DNA of 64,000 nt. Origin: Lysobacterales bacterium (GTDB lineage: Bacteria > Pseudomonadota > Gammaproteobacteria > Xanthomonadales > SZUA-5). Under the pieces are notes generated by a model. It was given only the letters and a program-made list of their open reading frames with translations. It searched no databases and had not been told where the DNA came from. Every line of letters starts with the position of its first letter. Position 1 is the first letter of the stretch. This document shows, one piece after another, positions 1 to 7,936 of the stretch. The DNA lies in NCBI GenBank assembly GCA_022844165.1, contig JALHMH010000012.1:1-64000 (forward strand), written 5' to 3'. The position numbers were made by a program, and so were the translations under genes.

Positions 1-69
1 GGCAACACCCGCATCGATCCCGAGCAGCACGAGCTATTCGCCAGGCTCAAGATTCCCGAGCCGACCTGA
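1..69 (+). CDS. C-terminal end of an unidentified protein (partial)
   Basis: Frame 1 is open from the left edge to a TGA at 67-69 and gives 22 residues ending in LKIPEPT. The composition is protein-like, with a 'DPEQHELFARL' stretch. Tails of this style occur in some transposases, which would suit an island border, but the fragment is too short to assign. The rest of the gene lies outside the window. Confidence 0.35.
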   Translation, partial: GNTRIDPEQHELFARLKIPEPT

Positions 70-218
70 AACGCGCTTGTAGTGTCAAAAATGACTACCC
101 CGGCGTAGTCGAATCAACAGGTTACGGCGCGAACTGTCGAACTCGGGGTCACCGTTCCTTACGACCGAAGCTTGTATGAGCCACTGCGACTCCCTGGCGC
201 TGGCCACGCCGAGCCCGC

Positions 219-1418
219 ATGAGATATCATCGCGTCATGCGCCGTCCACTCGCACTTTCCCCTCTCCATCTCAATAAAAACAGGCCGTTACGCCGCGCAC
301 TGTCCCGGCCCACCGCAGAAGATTTGTCGCGAGAGATTGAAACGGCGTGGCTGCAGTGCCGTGCTGCGGTGGTCTCGGGAGAAAAGGATATCGTGAAGAA
401 GTTGCATCAGCGTGCGAAAGCACATGACGCGACCACCAACTTCCCTGAGCTGCGCCGATTATTGGATTCGCTGCGGCGCTACTTCCCGGCACCGTCGCGT
501 ATTGAACCGGCTCGCATTTCTCCAGTCTTGGTGCCCGTGAGGCCTGACTCGCTGGAGGAGCGACTGTTTCGCGTGGCTCGCGGCTATTGGTCGATGCCAT
601 ATTCGAAGGGATACGGGCGACGCCTGCGATTCCTTGTGATGGACGAGTACCACGAGGCCCTCATTGGCATCATCGGTTTGCAGTCTCCTTCTGCGGACTT
701 GGCATGCCGGGACAACTACTTGGGCGTCCCGCGTGAAAATAAGCTCGCGGTCGTCAACAATACGCTCGACGCCTACACCGTAGGCGCCACACCGGCATAT
801 GCCCCGTTGCTCGCAGGAAAGCTCGTCGCGGGCTTCCTCTGCTCGCCCAGGATCCGGCAGGACTATTGGGGCATCTACGGAAACCGACAAACAACTCAGC
901 TGAAAAAACGAATTCCGCAGCCCTTGCTGGCCATCACTACCGCCAGCGCGTTCGGTCGCAGCTCAATCTACAATCGCCTGAAGTTTGATGGCCGGCTTCT
1001 GGCGCAGCCCTTGGGGTACACGCGAGGCTACGGGACCGTGCATCTAGAAGAGGTCTACCCTCGAATGGTGGAATGGCTGAATTCGATCGGCAAACACATC
1101 CCGGCCGGCTTCGGGAACGGTCCGAAGGTGCGTTGGCAAAACATCATGAATACCCTCGTCAGCCTGCGGCTTCCGATGAAATTTCTCGAGCACGGGATCT
1201 GCCGCCAAGTATTCCTATTTGAACTTGTCGACAACCTGCACGCGGTCTGCAATGACGAGGCAATGCCGTCGCCCATCGCGTTCGACGATCGCGCGTGGGG
1301 CGATTTTTGGCGCGAGCGCTGGTGCCTGCCGCGCGCCGAGCGCGATCCGGACTGGCATGAATTTCCAGCCCGAATCCAGCTGCGCGAAGCGCTGACGCCA
1401 CATTCAGTCGATTCCTAG
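219..1418 (+). CDS. druA: DUF4338 protein, Druantia DruA-like
   Basis: This 399-aa protein carries the conserved core of DUF4338, the family of Druantia subunit DruA. Visible blocks are 'RRLRFLVMDEYHEALIGIIGL', a 'LACRDNYLGV' block, 'KLAVVNNTLDAYTVGA' and 'LLAGKLVAGFLCS', at roughly residues 130-220, followed by a conserved C-terminal half. Its biochemical role in Druantia is not something I can state from sequence. The gene converges on the druE-like helicase and their 3' ends overlap by 15 bp. That is odd, because classical type I Druantia carries druA in line with druE. An in-frame ATG at 237 is an alternative start. The family call is good; membership of one functional system with the opposite-strand genes is inference. 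Confidence 0.75.
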   Translation: MRYHRVMRRPLALSPLHLNKNRPLRRALSRPTAEDLSREIETAWLQCRAAVVSGEKDIVKKLHQRAKAHDATTNFPELRRLLDSLRRYFPAPSRIEPARISPVLVPVRPDSLEERLFRVARGYWSMPYSKGYGRRLRFLVMDEYHEALIGIIGLQSPSADLACRDNYLGVPRENKLAVVNNTLDAYTVGATPAYAPLLAGKLVAGFLCSPRIRQDYWGIYGNRQTTQLKKRIPQPLLAITTASAFGRSSIYNRLKFDGRLLAQPLGYTRGYGTVHLEEVYPRMVEWLNSIGKHIPAGFGNGPKVRWQNIMNTLVSLRLPMKFLEHGICRQVFLFELVDNLHAVCNDEAMPSPIAFDDRAWGDFWRERWCLPRAERDPDWHEFPARIQLREALTPHSVDS

Positions 1419-4400
1419 GAATTCACGCACACGGCGTGCCGCCTGCGGCAAGTTTCGGCGCACCAGCAGTTCGTTAAGTACGAGTTCGTCTCCCTGGGGG
1501 CCGGGGACACGCACGAATCCATCCGGTACCTTTAGCGGATGCCCTATGCGAATCCGAGTCGCGTCGCTGCCGCGTCTTACATGGATGGAATCGGTGCCGT
1601 CCTCGACGTTGAAGGTCCATCCCTCAAGTGAACGTTGCAGGTCCCGCGCGAGGAGTTCTTGAGCCGCCACGATGCGTGAACGATTGAACGGGGCGAGCTC
1701 ACCTTGTATGAGGTAGCGAAGCAATGCGCTTCCTACATGCCGATCGATCTGCCGATGGTCGGGACGGTTGCGGAACGTCCGCAGGCAGCGATAGCAGGAT
1801 GAGTCGCATTGGTCGGGGCATTCCTCAAGTCGCGTCAACGCGGCCTTGAGTAGATCGTTCGTCTGCCGAGCCACCTCGCGGGAATAGCCGGCGCCTCCAG
1901 GCAGGGTGTCGTATAGGAAAAGTTCGGCTTCTTCGCCGCGAACGCCAGCCTCGGTCAGTGCCGGACGATACTCAGCCACGATCTCACCGGCCTCGATTTC
2001 CAGCACGGACTCGGTCGCCGCTCGAGCAAGGGCTTCGGCAAGGGTTCGCAGCGCCACGCCCGTGACCGAAGCACCCGGTGGCAGACGAACTTGCGCGCCG
2101 AATGACAAGGACAGCAAGGCGACGTCGGAGTAGAAGTCTGTACCCAGGACGATGTGATGGGAAACTGCGCCCGGGCAATGCTGATCCTCAGGGTCTGGAT
2201 ACGGCTTCTGGTGGGCGCCTGCCAGGAGGCCGGTGTGCATGTGGCTGGCCTCGATCAGCCCACAACGGACACAGTATTCGAAGCCATCGTGTGCCGGGCC
2301 GACGTTACTGACCAGCAACTGATCTCGCGCTGGGATCACGCGCACACGAGCGTTGACGGGTTCCCAACCCTCTGCGTCCTCTGAGCGCAGCGTCAACTTG
2401 GCGCGCGTGGCGTAGCTTGGAGGAATGATCACGTCTGGGCGTACGCCAGGCACCACATCCTGTCGATGCGCAAATCCCGGTGGGCGAAACCAGTAGCGGA
2501 CGGGTCCCAGCGTCGCCTCGCCCTTGCACGCGAGGCAATCCAGAGTCGCCTTGAGCTCGACCGTGCCCCCCACGGCCCATCGATCCGAGTAGCCGCAGCG
2601 ACGGCACTCGGCGTAGAGCATCTTGTCGTGCCAAGCTTTGGGACGCTCCTCCCGCATCGACGAATACACCGCGCCGGAGCGGTACATCTTGTTGTCGATC
2701 CAAAGTTCCTTACCGGGCGCGTACTGGCTCAACGCGGCCGTCATGCCCTGGCTGGGCGAGTACTTCAAGCGGGCGCGATAAGAGGTGCTCTCCGCGTTGT
2801 CGAAGACGTGGAAAGTTGCCACGTCGGTCGGGAACGCATATCGGGGCAAGACGCCTTTGTAAAGCAAACGGTCCAGCAGCATCTTGCTGTCAGCAGTGGG
2901 CCGCGGCGGCGTGGGTTCATCGGGTTCCTCTGGCGTATCGGCGTTGGAGTCGAATTCCGGCACCAACTCGGGGCGCGGCGTCGAATCACCATTGTCGTTC
3001 AGCGCCTTTTCTAGGGCGATGATTAGCGTCGCAATCATCCCGTCGAGCATGCGCTTGCGCCTCGTGGGTTCGACCTTGAATGGCACTATGTGCTCGGCGC
3101 GCCCGCGCAGGAACGCTTCGTTACGTCGCAAGTAGGCTTCGAGGTCATGAATGTTGAGCGCCGTTCCGTGTGAGCGAAAATCGCCAACGGTCCCCAATAC
3201 AGCGAACAGCTGCGCATTGGGCACCAGCTGCTTAGATTGCAGATAGGCCTGCAGGAGGAACGCGTGCAGATGGCGCTCGGCGATCTCCGGGTTGTCCAGA
3301 CTTAGCGTGGGATCGACCACGCGTCCTGAGATCATTTCCGCAGGTTTGGTGAAGAAGTGCTCGTCATGTGTGTCCGAGCCTGCGAAGGCGACTACGCTTG
3401 CCAACGCATTGGCGCGTCGGCCCGCGCGGCCGGCGCGCTGCTGATAGTTGGCGCGCGAGGGTGGCATGTTGCGCAGTGCGACGCCCGACAGTTGCCCAAT
3501 GTCGATACCAACCTCCATCGTCGTCGTGCTCGACAACACGTCGACCGCAGGGAGCGGCAGTCCACTTTCATCGTCGGAGGGCACGATCACGTCCTGGAAT
3601 AGCAACTCGTTGCGCTCACCCTTGGAGAACACATCCTCCGGCTGCGCAGCATTGAGCTGCGCGGTGTGCTCGGCCGCTATCAGGGCCAATGAGATGTCCT
3701 CAAGATGACCATCGAGCGCCGCGGTGATCGGGCGGCGGTAGAAGCCCTTGCGGCGTTGGAAATACTCGTCGTGATCGGGGTCGAAGGCGACTACTTGTGG
3801 ACTCTTGCACTTCAGGCAAACCGTGAAAGCCGCGCAGGGGCGTTGCGGCACCTTGCACACTTCGCACCGTCGCCACTCACCTTGCAAATCAAGCGCCAGC
3901 TGTATCCCTGCTAATCGGAACTGCTTCCCACTAGGATGACAAAGCTTCTTGGTCAGCCAGGGCAACCAATCGGCTTTGAACTTCTTTCGCGCAGTGTCCG
4001 GCAGCAGTTTCGTAAAACGATCAAAGGCAGCGCCACGCGTACGCACCTTGATGTCCGAGTCGCCGCCCGTCGTTGTCCACTCCGGGGGCATTTCCTTGAG
4101 GAAGAAGCCATAACGCTTCCACTCGCGAAGCCACGCCACGCACAGTTGTCGCTTCTCTTCCGCTGTGACCGCAGCGCCCGGCAAGTCCGGGAGATTGGCA
4201 ATCTCCGGCAACAAGTCGCGTCGCGGGCCCAGCGAGCCCAATGCGAGTGCTTCCAGTCCGGTGAGGCCATGCTGGATCGACTCCACCATCGCTGCTAGCA
4301 GGGCTTCGGGAGGATCGTAGCCGGAGACATCGAGCACGATCTGTGACATGCCCTCCGACCTTTCATGCGCGCGCTCTCGGACTAAGTCACCGACCTTGTC

Positions 4401-6863
4401 GTAGATATCGAAGGGACGATGCTCCTCGCGCGCCGGGCGCAAGCGAACGCGGAGCATGTGTGCACCGACCAAGGTGGCTGCATAAAGGTGTTGAAGCGAT
4501 GGACGCGAGTGTAGCTTCGCCATCTGCTGCCAGCCCACCGCCAACGAGGCTCGCACCGCGTCCTTGGAGGCAAGGTCCTGCAGCACGGGCGCCAACCTTG
4601 CTGCGACCTGGCGAGAATCGGAGAACACGAGTACTTTGCGTCCGCCCAATGGGGCGAGTTCGGTCGGCTTGCGGCTCGGCGGCTGCAATTGGAGCTGGCG
4701 GCTGATGAGGTTCTGAAGCGGCTGGTCGCCCTTGGTTTCGTGATCCTGCACGGGCGATTCGGTGTAATGGCTGCTTTCCCCGCAGGAACCGCATTTCGTG
4801 AAACGGCCGGGGATGCCCGAAGTCTCGGGCTCATCATCTTCCTCGTCAGACTTTTTCCGCTTGGTCGGGATGGACGCGAGGTAGACCGTGCGTGTGCGCT
4901 CGGTTGGACGGTGCCAGTCGATTTCCCCGGTGATCAGGTCGAACGTCGCTGGTGTCGCGTTCTCCAGCCGTGGCTCGCTCAGCATCAAGTCGATCGCCGA
5001 CAGCGGTTCGGCCGTCTCCTGCTCGAAGTGGAGTCGCGTCCCGGCTTCGGGCCAAACCATCGTGGGGTGGGCGGGGTTCGGGCTGAACCCACGCGCATAC
5101 GCCGTGCCGCAGTAGCGGCACGTATAGAGCTCCAAGACGATGGCATTGCACGACTCGCAGCGCTCGCGTGGTTGCGTATAGAGTCGACCAGCGACTTTGC
5201 CCGCGCTGCCCGAGCACTTCGGGTCCATGCAGATCCAAAGCCCGCGCAGTCCGCGGAAGAACGAATGAACGCGGGCAGGCAGCAAGCTTGCTCCATCGCC
5301 TTCGTCCTTGGCGTAACTTGCCAACGCGGAGAGCGCCAGGGTCGCAGTGGCCGCGACGTGAGGCGAGATCCCCTCGAACACCATCGAGGGGAGCTCTGAG
5401 GTAGGTTGGGCGTGGCCCATCGTCAGGTTGACCAAATGGGCCAGAGGGCCGAAACAGGAGAGCGCGCGATAGAGCAGCGCCGCCGTCGAGCCGACACCAG
5501 CCACGCCTTGCATCGTCAGAAACGGGTCCACCACAAGGCGGCGCTGAACCTCGTCGCCATGGTGAAACGCCGCAAGATCCATAGATGCCAGCAATCGGGC
5601 TTCGTGCGGCTTTCCCACGCGCGCGTGCTCACGATGGGCGAGCGTGCCTTCCACTGAGCGGACCTGCGCAAGCTCCGTGTCGGTGAGTTCGGCCGTGAAG
5701 GCCCGTGCGCCTTCTGGGTTGCTAAAGCTCGCGGTTGAGCAGATGACCTGGAACTGCTCGTTGTCGATACCAAGGCGATCGCGCAACCGCCGGACCAGCA
5801 GCGCTACCTCGGTACCCGCGGCTCCTCGATACAGGTGCGCCTCGTCCAGAATCAGTGTGAACCGGTTTCCCCTAGACGCTGCCAGCCAACTTGCAGTGTG
5901 GTCGAAAATTTCTCGCTCCACCGGGCGCATCAACATGTACTCGAGCATCGAGTAGTTAGTGACAACGATGTCCGCAGGCGCCCTGTGCACTTCGTGGCGC
6001 GTGATGAGCTCAGCGTCGTCCGGAAGAGTGACGGCGCGCGTCGCGCGGCGCGCGGCGTCCTCCCATCTAGAGCCGGGTGCGCCGAACCAGGCGGATACAT
6101 CCGGCTTGGCTGGCCACTTTCCGCGCGACTTCAAGTCCTCCACGAGCGAGCGGGCGTCGGAGTCGCCCCCAGCGGCCTTTTCCGCGAGCGACACATAGAA
6201 ATGACCGAAAGATCTCAGGTTGCGCAAGTCGCCTTTTGCGGTGCGCATTCCGGCATACGGCGTGCGGCTGGTGTATCGCGCAAACCGCGCGGGCCGTCCC
6301 GCCCAGGATTTGAACAACGCGACGATGCGCGGATCCCCGAACATGCTGCGCAGGCGAGAGAGCTGGTCATTAACTAGCGCGTTCATGGGGTAGAGCACCA
6401 TGGTACGAACCGCCGGCCTCTTGAACTGCGCTGGCCGGTCCTTGGCTTCTTCGGCCAGCTTGCACAGTACAGGCATCAGGAAGGACTCAGTCTTGCCCGA
6501 ACCGGTACCAGTCATGATGACGAGGTTCTTGCCTTCCACGGCGCCTTGGGTGATGGCATCGGCTTGGTGAACATACGGAGGATTGAAAAGCACCGATTTG
6601 CCGTGAGCATTCCGCGTCGAGAGCGCTACCAGTGCCTCTAGCGCAGCCGGATGCAGCCGTGCGATTTCCTCGAAGTGCGGGCCCGGGAGGTAGCGAGGCG
6701 TGGACTCCAGAAAGGGGGCTTGGTGGATAACACCGAGCGTTTCCAAGGCCGCGGTGCGCTGACGCAGCAGATCTGGGTCGCTGATGTGATACGTCGCTTC
6801 GATGTACCCGATCAGGGTATCGCGCAACTCTTGGGCCAAACCGTGGATCGAGGCGTCGTTCAT
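1404..6863 (-). CDS. druE: DEAD/DEAH-box helicase with DUF1998 region, Druantia DruE-like
   Basis: This 1,819-aa superfamily 2 helicase has Walker A GTGSGKT at residues 119-125 and a DEAH box (LILDEAHLYRG) near 340. Motifs V-VI (STTTMEVGIDIG, then QQRAGRAGRR) lie near 1105-1150. Two Cys-rich zinc-ribbon-like clusters sit near 590-650 and 1030. The C-terminal region ends in a DUF1998-type cysteine cluster (CPDQCDSSCYRCLRTF) near 1688. Length and architecture match DruE, the common subunit of all Druantia types. DISARM instead splits helicase (DrmA) and DUF1998 (DrmB) into two genes, so a fused DrmAB is the main alternative. It is the last gene of the leftward operon; its ATG lies 2 nt past the stop of the 356-aa gene. 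Probable role: ATP-driven DNA translocation in anti-phage defence. Confidence 0.85.
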   Translation of the reverse strand: MNDASIHGLAQELRDTLIGYIEATYHISDPDLLRQRTAALETLGVIHQAPFLESTPRYLPGPHFEEIARLHPAALEALVALSTRNAHGKSVLFNPPYVHQADAITQGAVEGKNLVIMTGTGSGKTESFLMPVLCKLAEEAKDRPAQFKRPAVRTMVLYPMNALVNDQLSRLRSMFGDPRIVALFKSWAGRPARFARYTSRTPYAGMRTAKGDLRNLRSFGHFYVSLAEKAAGGDSDARSLVEDLKSRGKWPAKPDVSAWFGAPGSRWEDAARRATRAVTLPDDAELITRHEVHRAPADIVVTNYSMLEYMLMRPVEREIFDHTASWLAASRGNRFTLILDEAHLYRGAAGTEVALLVRRLRDRLGIDNEQFQVICSTASFSNPEGARAFTAELTDTELAQVRSVEGTLAHREHARVGKPHEARLLASMDLAAFHHGDEVQRRLVVDPFLTMQGVAGVGSTAALLYRALSCFGPLAHLVNLTMGHAQPTSELPSMVFEGISPHVAATATLALSALASYAKDEGDGASLLPARVHSFFRGLRGLWICMDPKCSGSAGKVAGRLYTQPRERCESCNAIVLELYTCRYCGTAYARGFSPNPAHPTMVWPEAGTRLHFEQETAEPLSAIDLMLSEPRLENATPATFDLITGEIDWHRPTERTRTVYLASIPTKRKKSDEEDDEPETSGIPGRFTKCGSCGESSHYTESPVQDHETKGDQPLQNLISRQLQLQPPSRKPTELAPLGGRKVLVFSDSRQVAARLAPVLQDLASKDAVRASLAVGWQQMAKLHSRPSLQHLYAATLVGAHMLRVRLRPAREEHRPFDIYDKVGDLVRERAHERSEGMSQIVLDVSGYDPPEALLAAMVESIQHGLTGLEALALGSLGPRRDLLPEIANLPDLPGAAVTAEEKRQLCVAWLREWKRYGFFLKEMPPEWTTTGGDSDIKVRTRGAAFDRFTKLLPDTARKKFKADWLPWLTKKLCHPSGKQFRLAGIQLALDLQGEWRRCEVCKVPQRPCAAFTVCLKCKSPQVVAFDPDHDEYFQRRKGFYRRPITAALDGHLEDISLALIAAEHTAQLNAAQPEDVFSKGERNELLFQDVIVPSDDESGLPLPAVDVLSSTTTMEVGIDIGQLSGVALRNMPPSRANYQQRAGRAGRRANALASVVAFAGSDTHDEHFFTKPAEMISGRVVDPTLSLDNPEIAERHLHAFLLQAYLQSKQLVPNAQLFAVLGTVGDFRSHGTALNIHDLEAYLRRNEAFLRGRAEHIVPFKVEPTRRKRMLDGMIATLIIALEKALNDNGDSTPRPELVPEFDSNADTPEEPDEPTPPRPTADSKMLLDRLLYKGVLPRYAFPTDVATFHVFDNAESTSYRARLKYSPSQGMTAALSQYAPGKELWIDNKMYRSGAVYSSMREERPKAWHDKMLYAECRRCGYSDRWAVGGTVELKATLDCLACKGEATLGPVRYWFRPPGFAHRQDVVPGVRPDVIIPPSYATRAKLTLRSEDAEGWEPVNARVRVIPARDQLLVSNVGPAHDGFEYCVRCGLIEASHMHTGLLAGAHQKPYPDPEDQHCPGAVSHHIVLGTDFYSDVALLSLSFGAQVRLPPGASVTGVALRTLAEALARAATESVLEIEAGEIVAEYRPALTEAGVRGEEAELFLYDTLPGGAGYSREVARQTNDLLKAALTRLEECPDQCDSSCYRCLRTFRNRPDHRQIDRHVGSALLRYLIQGELAPFNRSRIVAAQELLARDLQRSLEGWTFNVEDGTDSIHVRRGSDATRIRIGHPLKVPDGFVRVPGPQGDELVLNELLVRRNLPQAARRVREFLGID

Positions 6864-6865
6864 GC

Positions 6866-7936
6866 CTAAACATCCGTCAAAGTTGAAAATCCGAGTGCAT
6901 CAAGCACTTGGCGGGCTGCCATCAGCACATCGCGCTGAAGACGAAAGTCATATGGCAATGATGTGCTGGGACGTGTACCTCCCAGATGCAACAGTCGGGC
7001 ACGCTCGCGTTGGGGCAACGGAAAGCCCACCCTCAGGTGTGCGACGCTTTCGTCAAGCCGGACTTGGTATTGGTCGGGCGAGCCCTGGTGACGATCAATG
7101 GCCAGTTGCAGGCGCCATGCCGCATCGCAACCGCGGTCATCGCGCAACTCACGTAATGGCAGGCGCAGGAAACGCGCCGGCCGCGCATCGTGGTCGGCCA
7201 CGACCCAGGCATCGGCCCCATAGAACTGGGGCACGCGCCCGATCTGCAAGCCATGCGCGGCGGGCGCGTCCTCCCATCGTCGGTGATAGGGCGTGCCACC
7301 GCCGGCTGCCAGCCAGCGGAAGCCTTCCGCGCGCTCTAGCCGGTCACTCATCCCCAGCAGGGCGCGATAGTGCGCAATCAGTGCCTCGCCCTGCAAGGCA
7401 TGGTCATCTCGCGTGCTGCGGTCGAGGTCCTCTTCCGACAGGCCGAGCTTGGCGAGAAGGTCGGCACTGGCTTCTACGTCAACGCTCTCAAGGTACCGAA
7501 GCGATCCCGAACAGACCATGTCGGTGCTTACGACGCGCGGAAGGCACGGGGCGTCGTCGGCCGCCACGCCACGTAGGTACAGTCGGCCCAGAGTCCGCGC
7601 GAATCGAGGTGCGGTCAGGAAGATCAGCACAGGTGCTTCTTCCGTGTCGACAAGCAGGCCCTCCTGCTCGGTCAGATCGCCTCCCGCGATGAGGTCATCG
7701 ATAGCTTCATGCAACGCCGTGGTGCCCCCATCGCTTAAAGCCCCCGCCAACGCGCTGGAGGCCTGGACGATGAGCTGCCGACGGGGACATGGCGCGTGGA
7801 TCGCGGCTAGGCGACGCACAACACAGACCACAGTCGTCCAATCCGCGTCGGAATTCATTCCGATGCGCAAGTTGAGGCTTGCCCTCAGCACATCGAGCGG
7901 TGAGTCGCTCACGGCATGTATGCGAAGATCTGTCAC
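6866..7936 (-). CDS. Unknown 356-aa protein of the Druantia-like operon
   Basis: I recognise no catalytic motif or named domain. The N-terminal 100 residues look helical. The C-terminal part alternates short strands and ends with a 'SLPYDFRLQRDVLMAARQVLDALGFS' type segment. There is no signal peptide and no membrane segment, so it is probably cytoplasmic. Its start overlaps the stop of the upstream 911-aa gene by 4 nt (7933-7936), and its stop is 2 nt from the druE-like start. Translation of the three is therefore probably coupled, and the products are likely made in fixed ratio. By position it could correspond to one of the poorly characterised Druantia accessory subunits (such as DruF/G), but I see no sequence proof. 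Confidence 0.8.
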   Translation of the reverse strand: MTDLRIHAVSDSPLDVLRASLNLRIGMNSDADWTTVVCVVRRLAAIHAPCPRRQLIVQASSALAGALSDGGTTALHEAIDDLIAGGDLTEQEGLLVDTEEAPVLIFLTAPRFARTLGRLYLRGVAADDAPCLPRVVSTDMVCSGSLRYLESVDVEASADLLAKLGLSEEDLDRSTRDDHALQGEALIAHYRALLGMSDRLERAEGFRWLAAGGGTPYHRRWEDAPAAHGLQIGRVPQFYGADAWVVADHDARPARFLRLPLRELRDDRGCDAAWRLQLAIDRHQGSPDQYQVRLDESVAHLRVGFPLPQRERARLLHLGGTRPSTSLPYDFRLQRDVLMAARQVLDALGFSTLTDV